NCBI RefSeq assembly: GCF_004217285.1
Contig: NZ_SHKS01000005.1
Span: 124,001 to 188,000, forward strand
DNA from: Streptomyces sp. BK239
GTDB lineage: Bacteria > Actinomycetota > Actinomycetes > Streptomycetales > Streptomycetaceae
Reading direction: 5' to 3'
Length of the DNA stretch: 64,000 nucleotides
Below the pieces are notes generated by a model. The model was given only the letters and a program-made list of their open reading frames with translations, did no database searches and was not told where the DNA came from. A program made the position numbers and the translations under genes. Positions 21,899-30,984 of the stretch are shown here, piece after piece (within the stretch, counting starts at the first letter, position 1; each line of letters begins with the position of its first letter).

Positions 21899-23259
21899 GC
21901 GGCACGCTCCAGGGCCTCCGCGTATGTGATGACGCGTGCGCCGCTGTGGGCGCCGATGTAGGCCTGCGCGGTCGCCGGGGCGACGAACGGCACCAGGTTG
22001 GCTCCGTCCGTCACCCAGACGGCCTTGTCGGCGAACCAGAGGGTGCCGGTGGTGGCGTCGGGGACGTAGGCGGCGCGGACGGCGTCTCGGTGTGCGGCCA
22101 CGTAGGCGAGGAGTTGCGCGGGCGAGGCGAAGGAACGGGTCTCGGAGGCGCCCTTGGGCCACACCTCGCTCGCGGCCGGCGGGGGCGTGGCGGCGAGCCG
22201 CTTGCCGTAGGAGGCGCCGAGGGCCTTCTTGACGTACTGGTCGTCGACGAAGGAGTCCACGTCCACGTCCCCGGTCAGCTTCGCCGCCTCGAGGATCGAC
22301 ACGTCGTCCTTGAGAGCGGCGACGAGCTGCGGTTTGACGGAGGGGTCGAAGGTGGAGATGCCGTGGTCGCCGTTGTAGAGGTAGACGACCTCGGCGGGCA
22401 GGCCGGTGGCCTTGGCGACCGACTCGGCGGCGGCCACGGGGTGTGCGTCGAGGTAGTCGGTCGCCTGGGCCTGCGCCTTCAGGAACGCTTCGAGCACGGC
22501 CGGACGGTCCTTCGCGAAGTTCTCGCGGGCGGTGACGCCGTGGAAGGTCGGGAGGTTCAGCTGGGCGCCGTCGTAGAGGGCCTTGGCCTTGCCCTGGAAG
22601 GCGAGCAGACCGGGCCAGGCGACGAACTGGGAGAGGGCGTCCGCGCTGCCCGCGGAGAGCGCGGACGCCCCCACGGCGGGCTGCTGGTTGAGCTTGTCGA
22701 TGTCCTTGTCGGGGTCGAGGCCGGCGCGTTGCAGGGCCCGGACGAGAGTGCCGTCGGCGGCCGAGCCCACGCTCGTGGAGACCTTCTTGCCCTTGAGGTC
22801 CGTCAGCGAGGCGAGCTGGGAGTCGGGAGCGGTGACGATGGTGTTGAGGCCGCCGCGGAGGTTGTAACCGGTGATCGAGACCAGGCGGGTGGGCTGGTCG
22901 AGCTGCTTGCCGCGGGCCGCGTTGATGAGGAGGGGGAAGTCGCCCATCGAGCCGATGTCGATCTTTCCCGCGGTCATCTGGGCGGTGATCGGCGCGCCGG
23001 TGGCGAAGTCCTGCCACTTCACCTTGTAGGTGGTGCCGTCGCCGAGCGCGTTGAGCTGCTTCTCGAAGTAGCCGAGGGAGCGCAGGAGGGTGCCGGCGGT
23101 GACCGTGTTGATGGTCTTGGACTGGTAGCCGACGGTGACGGTGACCGTCTTGCCGTCGCCGGCCTCCGCGCTGCCGCCGCAGGCGGCGAGCGGCAGCAGG
23201 AGCGCGGCGGCGCCGACGGCGGCCGCTGTGCGTTTCACGTCGAGCGCGATGCGTTTCAT
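21895..23259 (-). CDS. TauA/SsuA-type binding lipoprotein with NosL-like C-terminal domain
   Basis: This 454-residue protein starts with a lipoprotein signal (LLPLAACGGS, lipidated Cys at about residue 27). The first 350 residues form a type-2 periplasmic binding protein of the NMT1/TauA class, with VGYQSKTINTVTAGTL and DLKGKKVSTSVGS. Residues 365-454 are extra compared with normal SsuA (about 320 residues) and resemble the NosL fold: FASPAQLLAYV, AAYVPDATTGTLWFADKAVW and a final PFV...A.AYI..H.GARV..YAEAL pattern. NosL proteins bind copper in nitrous oxide reductase maturation. The role here is unknown. ATG at 23259. Confidence 0.85.
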   Translation of the reverse strand: MKRIALDVKRTAAAVGAAALLLPLAACGGSAEAGDGKTVTVTVGYQSKTINTVTAGTLLRSLGYFEKQLNALGDGTTYKVKWQDFATGAPITAQMTAGKIDIGSMGDFPLLINAARGKQLDQPTRLVSITGYNLRGGLNTIVTAPDSQLASLTDLKGKKVSTSVGSAADGTLVRALQRAGLDPDKDIDKLNQQPAVGASALSAGSADALSQFVAWPGLLAFQGKAKALYDGAQLNLPTFHGVTARENFAKDRPAVLEAFLKAQAQATDYLDAHPVAAAESVAKATGLPAEVVYLYNGDHGISTFDPSVKPQLVAALKDDVSILEAAKLTGDVDVDSFVDDQYVKKALGASYGKRLAATPPPAASEVWPKGASETRSFASPAQLLAYVAAHRDAVRAAYVPDATTGTLWFADKAVWVTDGANLVPFVAPATAQAYIGAHSGARVITYAEALERAA

Positions 23260-23273
23260 GGGGGTGGGACCTC

Positions 23274-23501
23274 TCACCGGAGCAGGTAGGGCATGTTGAC
23301 CGTGACGGCTCCGGTGGGACAGCGGGCCGCGCACGGGCCGCAGTACCAGCACTCGTCGACGTGCATGTACGCCTTGCCGTTGCTCTCGTCGATGGCGAGG
23401 GAGTCCAGCGGACACATGTCCACGCAGAGGGTGCAGCCGTCGATGCACTTCGACTCGTCGATGGTCACGGGCACGTCGGCCCGCTGGGGGACCAAGGGCA
23501 T
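23274..23501 (-). CDS. AprB-like 2x[4Fe-4S] ferredoxin
   Basis: This 75-residue protein has two cluster motifs. C19-x3-C23-x2-C26-x3-C30 lies in CIDGCTLCVDMCP, and C51-x2-C54-x2-C57-x3-C61 lies in CWYCGPCAARCP. The second motif and the following GAVTVN resemble the beta subunit of adenylylsulfate reductase (CWECYSC-type), without its C-terminal tail. It sits 14 nt upstream of the binding-protein gene and is the natural electron partner of the flavoprotein at 17231. Confidence 0.92.
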   Translation of the reverse strand: MPLVPQRADVPVTIDESKCIDGCTLCVDMCPLDSLAIDESNGKAYMHVDECWYCGPCAARCPTGAVTVNMPYLLR

Positions 23502-23682
23502 GGCTGTCTCCAGGGAATGGCTCGCGAGAGGAATCGCGCGGCGGTGAACCGATCGGACCCCGCGGAACGATGAAGGGGTGAGAGCGGACGGGCAGGGGTG
23601 AAAGCGGAGGAAAGGGGCGAGCGGATGGCTGGTCGGGGCAGGTCGGTGAGGGGCGGGTGGATCGGGCGGGGCAGGGGAGGCG

Positions 23683-24483
23683 TCAGCGGGAGCGGTGCAG
23701 CAGACCGCTCATCGAGATGCGGTCGCCGCGGAAGCGGATGAACTCCAGATCGACCGGGCGGCCGTCGTCGAGGTGGGTGAGGCGTTCCAGCATCAGGACG
23801 GCCGCACCGCGCGGCGCCTCCAGTACGGCGGCGGAGTGGGCGTCGGCCGTCACCGCCTCCAGGGTGATCTCCGCGTGGCCGAGGCGCCGGCCGGTGACGG
23901 TCTCCAGCAGGCGGAAGACGTCGTTGTTCTCCAGGTCGGCGCCGAGCAGGGCGGTGCCGAGGTCGAGCGGGACGTAGGTGAGGTCGAGGGAGAGGGGGAT
24001 GCCGCCAAGGCGGCGCAGGCGTTCGATGTAGAGCACGTCGGCGCCGGGCGGGACGTGGAGGCGGTCTGCCACCGGGGCCGGCGCGGGTACGGGACCGAGG
24101 TTGCGCACCTCGTTGGTGACGTGGCCGTGTTCGTGCAGGGTTTCGGCGAGGCCCATCAGGCGGTCGAGTCCGTGCGGGTACTTCTCGGCGACCACGACCG
24201 TGCCGACGCCGGGCAGGCGTTCCACGAGGCCCTCCGCCCGCAGCAGGTCCAGGGCCTGGCGGACGGTGTTGCGGGAGGCGCGGTAGTCGGTGGCGAGCGC
24301 CGATTCGTGGGGCAGCGTGCCGCTCGGGAAGCCGCCGGTGAGGAGCTGGCGGCGCAGGAGGTCGGCGAGCTGGCGAGCCTGGTCCGCGCGCAGCCGGCGA
24401 CGCGTCCGGTGGGCGGCGACGGTGGTCGCGCCCTGTCCGGCGTGGTCTCGGATGCGGTCGGTCGGTGGCATGTTCTGGACCAT
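23683..24483 (-). CDS. GntR-family transcriptional regulator, HutC/UTRA type
   Basis: This 266-residue regulator has an N-terminal winged helix (LPHESALATDYRASRNTVRQ, DLLRAEGLVERLPGVGTVV) and a C-terminal UTRA ligand domain (about residues 100-260). It precedes the ferredoxin-ABC-flavoprotein genes by 181 nt on the same strand and is the likely local regulator. I take the ATG at 24483; the ATG at 24471 is also possible, and neither has a strong ribosome binding site. The ligand is probably the transported compound or a product; this is inference. Confidence 0.9.
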   Translation of the reverse strand: MVQNMPPTDRIRDHAGQGATTVAAHRTRRRLRADQARQLADLLRRQLLTGGFPSGTLPHESALATDYRASRNTVRQALDLLRAEGLVERLPGVGTVVVAEKYPHGLDRLMGLAETLHEHGHVTNEVRNLGPVPAPAPVADRLHVPPGADVLYIERLRRLGGIPLSLDLTYVPLDLGTALLGADLENNDVFRLLETVTGRRLGHAEITLEAVTADAHSAAVLEAPRGAAVLMLERLTHLDDGRPVDLEFIRFRGDRISMSGLLHRSR

Positions 24484-24614
24484 ACCTATCCGGTCGGAAT
24501 TGTGGTGTTGCAGAACTGTTGCGCCACCTGACGAACCGAAAGGCGATGCGGTGACCTGGTGCTTTGTGTTCCGCGGGGGGAAGATCTGCCACCGGCGTGA
24601 CCGGCGTCGGCGGC

Positions 24615-25553
24615 TCAGCCCAGCGCGGTGAGGCCTGGCGCGAAGGTGATCAGCAGCGGCAGCAGGGGGACGAGGGCGGCCACCGTCGTCGTCAGTGCGC
24701 GCTGTCGGCGCAGCAGCCGGGGAGGCGGCTGGAGGAGGCGGTCCACGCGTTCCCCCAGGAGGCGGTGACTGGACGCGCAGGACAGGACGCCTCGGTGCTG
24801 GTTCAGCTCGATCAGGGCCAGCGCGGTCGTCAGGTGACCGCAGCGGCGGGACGCCGTGTCGTCGGCGGCGAGTTCGACCAGGCGGTGCGTCTGGTCGCAG
24901 AAGTGGGCGAACAGGGGGATGCGCGGGAAGCCGGTGGCCAGCGCGGTCGACAGGTGCAGCAGCCAGTCGTGGTGGGCGCGGGCGTGATCGCGCTCATGGG
25001 TGAGGACCGCGTCGAGTTGAAGGGAGGTGAGGCGGTGCAGAGCACCGGTGGTCACGATCAGTTGGGGAGGATGGCCGGGCATCCACCAGGCGTCCGGGTA
25101 GTCGTCCTCGAGCACGAGGAGCGGGCCTCGCGCGGAGGGCAGCCCCGCCGGGAGGTCGGGGGCGCGCTCGCGCAGATGAGCGCGGGTCCGGCCGCGACGC
25201 CGGCGTGCCTCGACCAGCTCGCGGGCGAGCATCGCGGTGGTCCAGGCGGCCCCGCAGGCCAGCAGCAGGGTGAGGACGCTCGCCCACACGGGGGCGGTGG
25301 AGAGGTCGTACGCCTCGGTCACCGCCGGCGGGGCGGGGGCGAAGACCTGCGCGCGGACGGTGTGGAAGACGGCGGCGGCGCCCAGGACCAACGCCGTCAG
25401 ACAGCACAGCAGGACCGTGGCGACCAGGCACTGCCACACCCACAGGGCGACCACCGGCTCCCGCTCGGGCCACTCGGCCCGGGTCAGCGCGCGCGGAGCC
25501 GGCAGGGCGGCCGTCAGGGCGACGACGCTGAGCAGGATCAGGCAGAGGGTCAT
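24615..25553 (-). CDS. M56-family (BlaR1-like) membrane metallopeptidase
   Basis: This 312-residue protein has about four hydrophobic segments (residues 1-20, 35-60, 85-110 and near the C-terminus). It carries the zinc motif HERDH (HExxH) in VLTHERDHARAHHDWLLHL, followed by the ELAADDTASR segment supplying the third ligand, as in the BlaR1/MecR1/M56 group. The usual BlaI-type repressor gene is not seen next to it. There is no penicillin-binding sensor domain, so the signal is unknown. Confidence 0.85.
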   Translation of the reverse strand: MTLCLILLSVVALTAALPAPRALTRAEWPEREPVVALWVWQCLVATVLLCCLTALVLGAAAVFHTVRAQVFAPAPPAVTEAYDLSTAPVWASVLTLLLACGAAWTTAMLARELVEARRRRGRTRAHLRERAPDLPAGLPSARGPLLVLEDDYPDAWWMPGHPPQLIVTTGALHRLTSLQLDAVLTHERDHARAHHDWLLHLSTALATGFPRIPLFAHFCDQTHRLVELAADDTASRRCGHLTTALALIELNQHRGVLSCASSHRLLGERVDRLLQPPPRLLRRQRALTTTVAALVPLLPLLITFAPGLTALG

Positions 25554-25739
25554 GCTGCGGCTCCGGATCCTGGTCGAAGGGGGCTCGGCGTGCCCGCGCT
25601 GCGGGTGGTTCCGCCCTCGGGTGGCGTCCCCGGGGAGGGCGTCCCGCGGGTTGGCGTGGTGCGCGTCGCCATGGTGTGCGTTGCCGTGCTGTGGGCGGCC
25701 GTGCTCCGGGCGGGCGGGGCGGGTTCGGTGTCGTGGACC

Positions 25740-25768
25740 GTTCCCGCCGCCAGTATGACGGCGGGAAC
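25740..25768 (-). terminator. perfect inverted repeat downstream of fumarylacetoacetase
   Basis: The 10-nt arms GTTCCCGCCG and CGGCGGGAAC pair perfectly around a 9-nt loop. The repeat lies 57 nt after the stop of the fumarylacetoacetase gene and upstream of the M56 gene, both on the minus strand. A factor-independent terminator is the simplest reading; an operator for the M56 gene is an alternative. Confidence 0.55.
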
Positions 25769-25824
25769 GGCCGCAGTCAGCCCGCCGGGAACTCTCGCCG
25801 GTTCCCTGCCCGCTGATCGTCTTC

Positions 25825-27045
25825 TCAGCCGGAGACGATGCGGCCCCTCACCTCTCCCAGCCCGACGCGCAGACCGCCCGGTCCCGGAGCCCACGCCGAG
25901 AGAGTCACCTCGTCGCCGTCCTCCAGGTACGTCCGCTTGCCGTCGGGGAGGTCCAGGGGGTCGCGGCCGTTCCAGGTCAGTTCCAGGAGGGAGCCGCGCT
26001 GGTCGGCGGCCGGGCCGCTCACCGTGCCCGAGCCGTAGAGGTCGCCGGTGCGCAGGGAGGCGCCGTTGACCGTCAGATGGGCGAGCTGCTGGGCGGCCGT
26101 CCAGTACATGGCGGAGAAAGGAGGCTCGGAGACGACGTGACCGTTGACGGAGACGGAGATGCGCAGGTCGTAGCCGGCGGGCTCGGCGGCGGAGTCGTCC
26201 AGGTAGGGGAGGAGGGGGTGGGTGCGCTCGGGAGGTGAGACGCGGGCCTCTTCCAGTGCCTCCAGCGGAGTGATCCACGCGGAGACGGAGGTCGCGAAGG
26301 ACTTGCCGAGGAAGGGGCCGAGGGGGACGTACTCCCAGGCCTGGATGTCCCGCGCGGACCAGTCGTTGAGGAGGCACAGGCCGAAGACGTGCTCACGGAA
26401 GTCGGTCAGCGGGACCGGGCGGCCCTGCCGGGAGGGCACGCCCACCACGAAGCCGACCTCGGCCTCGATGTCGAGCCGCACGCTGGGGCCGAAGACCGGG
26501 GCCGGATCGGAGGGGGCCTTGCGTTGACCCGACGGGCGGACGACGTCGGTGCCGGAGACGACGACCGTGCCGGCGCGGCCGTGGTAGCCGATCGGGAGGT
26601 GCTTCCAGTTCGGCAGGAGGGTGTCGCCGGAGTCGGGGCGGAAGACGGCGCCCACGTTCCGGGCGTGGTGCTCGGAGGAGTAGAAGTCGACGTAGTCGGC
26701 GACCTCGAAGGGCAGATGCAGGGTCACCGAGGACAGGGGGTGGAGGAGCGGGGCGAGGGTCGTGCGGTGGGCGGGGTCGGTGACCCACTCCTTCAGCGCG
26801 CCGCGCACCTGTGACCAGGCGGTGCGGCCCGCCGACAGCAACGGCCCGAGAGTCGGGGCGGAGAGCAGGGAGGCGTGCGGGGAGCCGAGCGCCCGGGCCG
26901 CCGCGCCCGCGTCGAGGACGTGGTCGCCGAGACGGACGCCCACGGTCCGCCCTGCGGTGCCGGCAAGGGAGAAGACGCCGTAGGGGAGGTTGTGCGGGCC
27001 GAAGGGATCGCCCTCGGGGAGGTCGAAGGGGGCCGGGAGGGGCAT
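25825..27045 (-). CDS. fahA: fumarylacetoacetase
   Basis: This 406-residue enzyme hydrolyses fumarylacetoacetate to fumarate and acetoacetate, the last step of tyrosine and homogentisate breakdown. The N-terminal SH3-like domain (LPYGVFSLAG) precedes the FAH catalytic fold with YVDFYSSEHHARNVGAVFRP, DIEAEVGFVVG, LLNDWSARDIQAWEYVPLGP and GKSFATSVSAWI. These hold the metal-binding acidic residues and the catalytic His. The ATG at 27045 has GAGG upstream; an ATG at 27075 has none. No hmgA or maiA homologue is next to it. Confidence 0.93.
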   Translation of the reverse strand: MPLPAPFDLPEGDPFGPHNLPYGVFSLAGTAGRTVGVRLGDHVLDAGAAARALGSPHASLLSAPTLGPLLSAGRTAWSQVRGALKEWVTDPAHRTTLAPLLHPLSSVTLHLPFEVADYVDFYSSEHHARNVGAVFRPDSGDTLLPNWKHLPIGYHGRAGTVVVSGTDVVRPSGQRKAPSDPAPVFGPSVRLDIEAEVGFVVGVPSRQGRPVPLTDFREHVFGLCLLNDWSARDIQAWEYVPLGPFLGKSFATSVSAWITPLEALEEARVSPPERTHPLLPYLDDSAAEPAGYDLRISVSVNGHVVSEPPFSAMYWTAAQQLAHLTVNGASLRTGDLYGSGTVSGPAADQRGSLLELTWNGRDPLDLPDGKRTYLEDGDEVTLSAWAPGPGGLRVGLGEVRGRIVSG

Positions 27046-27518
27046 CGGGTGCTGCCTCGCTTTCGTGCTCGCCATGCATGCGCCGCGTGTGCGCCGCGCA
27101 TGCGCCATCTGTGCACACGGGTTCGCCATGACCGCGGGCTCGCCGAGAGGGAGGGCGCCGCGGGTGCTCGCCGGGGCCCGGCGGTGCTCCGAGCCGCCGC
27201 ACACGTTACGGCTGACCTCGCGGAAGGGACACCGGAGCGACACGGAGGAGGCATGCGAACGGCACACCGGCGGCACAAGGGGGTGGCAGGTGGGGCGATT
27301 GACGCGGAGTGCTCCGCTTTCGGGCGGACTTGCGAAGTCGTCGACGTAAAGGGCCGCAATCTTGACGGAGCGGTGCGAACAGGGAGACTCTGGGCACCTG
27401 TTGGAAGGCCTCGGGGGAGGGGCTTTCCCCAGGCACACCTGGGGGGCTGATGGCCGTAGGGGAGGCCGGCCTCGGGTCGGCACGGCATGGTTCACGGCCG
27501 AAGCGGCTGGAAGCGGTC
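27046..27518. other. intergenic region between divergent genes
   Basis: About 470 nt separate fumarylacetoacetase (minus) and the DegT-like gene (plus), so both promoters should be here. Short repeats of GCATGCGCC and GTGTGCGCC type lie at about 27073-27110. A plausible -35 box, TTGACG, lies at 27362 on the plus strand, but no good -10 follows at the right spacing. I see no convincing gene. Confidence 0.5.
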
Positions 27519-28760
27519 ATGCGCGGCAGACTCGGCCGGGAATGCGTGTACGTCCCGTCGTGCCGGTTCGGGTTGTTCGTGGCCTTGCGTCACTGGTGCC
27601 CGTCCGGCGGGCGGGTGTTGATGTCGCCGGTCACCGACGACGTGATCTTCTTCGTGGTGCTCGCGGCGGGACTGCGGCCGGTGCAGGCGCCGTTGAAACC
27701 GCTGGACGCGTCGATCGACGTGGACGCGGTGCCCGACGAGGTGTGGGGTTCGCTGTCGGCGGTGCTGACCACGAACCTCTACGGCAACCCGGACGACGCG
27801 CCGAAACTGCGGGAGAAGTGCGGCGCGCTGGCGATCCCGTTGTTGGAGGACGGCGCGCACGCCGTCGGCAGCCGGGTGGGGGGCCGTCCCGTCGGCGGCT
27901 GGGGCGACGCATCCGTCTTCAGCCTGTCCAAGCACGTGGGCGCCAAGGCGGGCGGCTTCCTGTCCTGTGCCGACCCGGGGCTGCGCGAGGCCCTGGAGAA
28001 GAGCTGCACGGACCTGCTGTCGCCGGGCCGGCTCTCGGCCGAACTGGCCTTCACCGTCCGGCCGTACGCGGAGGCGGCCGTGCGGGGGCTGCGGCTGAGA
28101 CGCCCGGCGTGGGCCGCGATGCGGCTGCTCGGGCTGACGGAGCGCGAGGGGATACGGATGCCGCTGCGTGCGGACGAACTGGCCCGGGCGGTCGAGGCGG
28201 CGCCGGACCTCACCGCCCACGACTCCTGGGTCCGCGTCGACATGCACGACTACCGGCTCCGCTCCGGACGTCTCCGCCTGCACCGGATCGAGCACCGGCT
28301 CGACCGCCTGGACGAGACGCTGGCCGCTTGCAGGGCGGGCACCGAGACGCTGCTGCCGACGCGGTGGGCGAGACCGGAGGGGCTCGCCACGGCGGTCGGG
28401 ACTGCCACGGCGGAGCGGCCCGCCATGAGGGACGGGCCTGCCACGGTGAGCCTCGTGGCGGGCAGGGAGAAGCCGCAACCGCTGTTCCGGGTGCCGCTGT
28501 TCGTCGCCGACCGGGACGCGGCCATCGTGGCGCTCGCGCGGCGCGGCATCGTCGTCGGGTACCTGTACGACCCGCCGCTCGACGACTACGCGGGCCCCGC
28601 CTTCACCGACCCCTCGCCCGATCCCGTGGGGGCGCGCTGGTTCGCGCGGCACGCGTTGCCCGTGGATCCGCTGCGGGCGCGGGAGGTCGTCGAGGTGCTT
28701 CAGGAGTGCGACGCCCGGCCGGCCGAGGCGCCGGGAGGACTGGAGCGGGCGCGTGGCTGA
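27519..28760 (+). CDS. DegT/DnrJ/EryC1/StrS-like PLP aminotransferase
   Basis: This protein of about 413 residues belongs to the sugar aminotransferase fold. The likely PLP lysine is in FSLSKHVGAKAGGF, and the preceding LLEDGAHAVGSRVGG matches the DegT cofactor-binding strand (EDxAHA). The final third is less conserved and has an alanine-rich insertion near residue 290. I chose the ATG at 27519 (GGAAG 5 nt upstream); the ATG at 27450 would add 23 residues. It overlaps the flippase gene by 8 nt. It probably makes an amino sugar for the surface glycan built by this island. Confidence 0.8.
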   Translation: MRGRLGRECVYVPSCRFGLFVALRHWCPSGGRVLMSPVTDDVIFFVVLAAGLRPVQAPLKPLDASIDVDAVPDEVWGSLSAVLTTNLYGNPDDAPKLREKCGALAIPLLEDGAHAVGSRVGGRPVGGWGDASVFSLSKHVGAKAGGFLSCADPGLREALEKSCTDLLSPGRLSAELAFTVRPYAEAAVRGLRLRRPAWAAMRLLGLTEREGIRMPLRADELARAVEAAPDLTAHDSWVRVDMHDYRLRSGRLRLHRIEHRLDRLDETLAACRAGTETLLPTRWARPEGLATAVGTATAERPAMRDGPATVSLVAGREKPQPLFRVPLFVADRDAAIVALARRGIVVGYLYDPPLDDYAGPAFTDPSPDPVGARWFARHALPVDPLRAREVVEVLQECDARPAEAPGGLERARG

Positions 28761-30984
28761 GTCAGGGACCGGAACACAGGCCGGGACGCGGGCGGGGGTG
28801 AGCATGGGACCGGCGTCCGCCGGGGGCGCGGGGGGCTCCGGCTCACTGTTCAGGAACGGCTACTTCCTCATGCTCAGCACCGGCGTCTCCGCCGTGCTGG
28901 GGCTGGGCTTCTGGCTGGTGGCCGCCCGCTACTACACAGAGGAGGCGGTCGGGCAGGGCTCCGCCGCGATCGCCGCGATGCGTCTTCTCGCCAGCATCAC
29001 GGCGACGACGATGATCGGCGCCGTCGTCCGCTTCGTGCCGCGCGCGGGGCGGGCCACGGGCTCGCTGGTGTGGCGGACGTACGCCGCGAGTTCGGTCGTC
29101 GTCGCGGTCGCGGGGGTCGTCTTCCTGCTCACCCTCGACCTGTGGGGAGCGTCGTACGCGCCGCTCGGCACGCCGCTCGCGGGGGCCGTGTTCGTCCTGG
29201 CGTGCGTGGCGTGGGCGCTGCTCACGCTGCAGGACGGGGTGCTGACCGGTCTGCGCAGGTCGGGGTGGGTTCCGGTCGGCAACGCGGTGTTCTCCGTCGG
29301 CAAGCTGATCCTGCTGGTCGTCTTCGCCGGCACGGTGCCGGTGCTCGGCATCTTCGTGTCCTGGGCCGTGGCGATCGTCTTCTCCACACTGCCGCTCGGC
29401 TGGCTGATCTTCCGCAGGCTGATCCCGGGCCAGGCCGCCGCCGACCGCGACCTGGAGCCGCCGCGGCCGCGGGAGATGGGCCGCTTCCTGGCGGGGGACT
29501 CGCTGGGCGCGCTGTTCAGTCTGGCGATGATCAACCTGCTGCCGGTGATGGTCGCGGTCCGCTTCAGCGCGGCGGAGAACGGCTACTTCTACGTGGCGTA
29601 CACCGTCGGCGGGACCATGGAGTTCATGGCCATCAACATGGCCTCCTCCCTGACCGCCCATGCCTCGCACGATCCCGGGCAACTCGCCGACGGAGTGCGC
29701 GGGGCGCTGCGCCGGATGATCGTGCTGCTCGTGCCGGTCGTGCTGGTGCTGGTGCTGTTCGCCCCGCGGATCCTGCTGCCGTTCAGCGAGGACTACGCCG
29801 AGCACGGCACGACCGTGCTGCGCCTGCTGGCCGCCGGCGCGCTGCCACGGGTCGTGGTGGAGCTGTACATAGGGGTGCTGCGGGTGCAGGGGCGCACCGG
29901 GGTGCTCGCCGGGCTCCAGGGCGCCATGTGCACGGCGGTGCTGGGCAGCGCGGCGGTCCTGTTCGCTCCGGCGGGCATCGCGGGGGCGGGGTGGGCGGTG
30001 CTGCTGAGCATGTCGCTGATCGCCGGCGTCTCCGTCGTGGGCCTGCGGTCCGCACTGCGGCGTGACGCGACCCTGCCCGGCGGCGTGACCCTGCCCCGTG
30101 ACGTGACGCTGCCGGGCGATGCAGCCCGGCCCCTCGGTCCGCCGGCCTCCGCCGCCCCTGCCTACGGCACCGGCTGGGCGCGGCTGAACGCGACGGCCGG
30201 ACACGACGGAACCGGCCTGGACCGCTGGGGGAGTCGCGGATGGACGGCCGTCGACGAGGACACGGTCGCCTTGTTCACGGGGCGCCCCGGGAGCCTCCAG
30301 GGTCGCGACGAGGGGCGGCTAGAGCGGCGGGAACGGTGGCTCACCGGTGCACTGTGGGGGCTGCTGGGCGTGGCCACCATGGCATTCTGGGCCGCGTTGC
30401 GTGCTCTGCCGTGGTTCGACGGCGCGTCCAGAGCGATGAGTGGCCGTCAGATGCTGGAGGCGACGCCGCTCCCGGCGCTCGTCGCGGTCGGCGTGCTGCT
30501 CGTGGTGTTCGTCGGGTCGGTCACGTTGAGGCACGTGCGGGACGCGTGGCTGCCGGGCGCGGCGCTGGGTTCGGCGCTGCTCGCCCTGCACGCCGTACCG
30601 GTGGCGCTCGGCCGGGAACCTCGGCCGGTGGACGGGACGTTGTACGTACGGGCTGCCGAAGTCCTCGCACGGGGGGCGGGGGTCGACGGCCCCGAGCCGT
30701 TGCTGCGGTGGGCGCCGCCGCTCCTGCTGCTGTCAGGTCTCGTACCGCTGTGGCTGCTGCTCGCCCGCGTGGGCGGCAGGCTGACGTGGCCGGGGTGCTG
30801 GGGGGTGCTGTATCTCGTCGCGATGGGCGGTTGGGTGTGGCGGCAGGAGCTCGCGTCGCTGGCCCTGCCGGTGTGGGCCGTGCTCGCGGCACTCGCCGTG
30901 AGCGTCAGCGTGACGGCAGGGGCTGGTGGAAGTAGCCGTTCCGGCCGGCCTCGTGATAACCCTCCAGCCCGGGGCCCTCGTTGA
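28753..30984 (+). CDS. Wzx-type polysaccharide flippase with extra membrane domain
   Basis: This 743-residue membrane protein has a first 440 residues of about 12 spans, resembling MOP/MATE-family lipid-linked oligosaccharide flippases. After a basic linker (about residues 440-520) a second hydrophobic region of 5-6 spans runs to the end. It is therefore longer than usual Wzx proteins (about 450-500 residues). The GTG start overlaps the DegT-like gene. The last 80 nt overlap the 3' end of the GH26-like gene on the other strand. Confidence 0.82.
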   Translation: MAESGTGTQAGTRAGVSMGPASAGGAGGSGSLFRNGYFLMLSTGVSAVLGLGFWLVAARYYTEEAVGQGSAAIAAMRLLASITATTMIGAVVRFVPRAGRATGSLVWRTYAASSVVVAVAGVVFLLTLDLWGASYAPLGTPLAGAVFVLACVAWALLTLQDGVLTGLRRSGWVPVGNAVFSVGKLILLVVFAGTVPVLGIFVSWAVAIVFSTLPLGWLIFRRLIPGQAAADRDLEPPRPREMGRFLAGDSLGALFSLAMINLLPVMVAVRFSAAENGYFYVAYTVGGTMEFMAINMASSLTAHASHDPGQLADGVRGALRRMIVLLVPVVLVLVLFAPRILLPFSEDYAEHGTTVLRLLAAGALPRVVVELYIGVLRVQGRTGVLAGLQGAMCTAVLGSAAVLFAPAGIAGAGWAVLLSMSLIAGVSVVGLRSALRRDATLPGGVTLPRDVTLPGDAARPLGPPASAAPAYGTGWARLNATAGHDGTGLDRWGSRGWTAVDEDTVALFTGRPGSLQGRDEGRLERRERWLTGALWGLLGVATMAFWAALRALPWFDGASRAMSGRQMLEATPLPALVAVGVLLVVFVGSVTLRHVRDAWLPGAALGSALLALHAVPVALGREPRPVDGTLYVRAAEVLARGAGVDGPEPLLRWAPPLLLLSGLVPLWLLLARVGGRLTWPGCWGVLYLVAMGGWVWRQELASLALPVWAVLAALAVSVSVTAGAGGSSRSGRPRDNPPARGPR

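Noticed and set aside
25550..25800. Minus-strand frame whose stop overlaps the M56 start (ATGA), considered as a small coupled gene or BlaI-like regulator
   Set aside because: No suitable start codon or ribosome binding site is present after the fumarylacetoacetase stop, the translation is Thr/Pro/Ala-rich, and no helix-turn-helix is seen.
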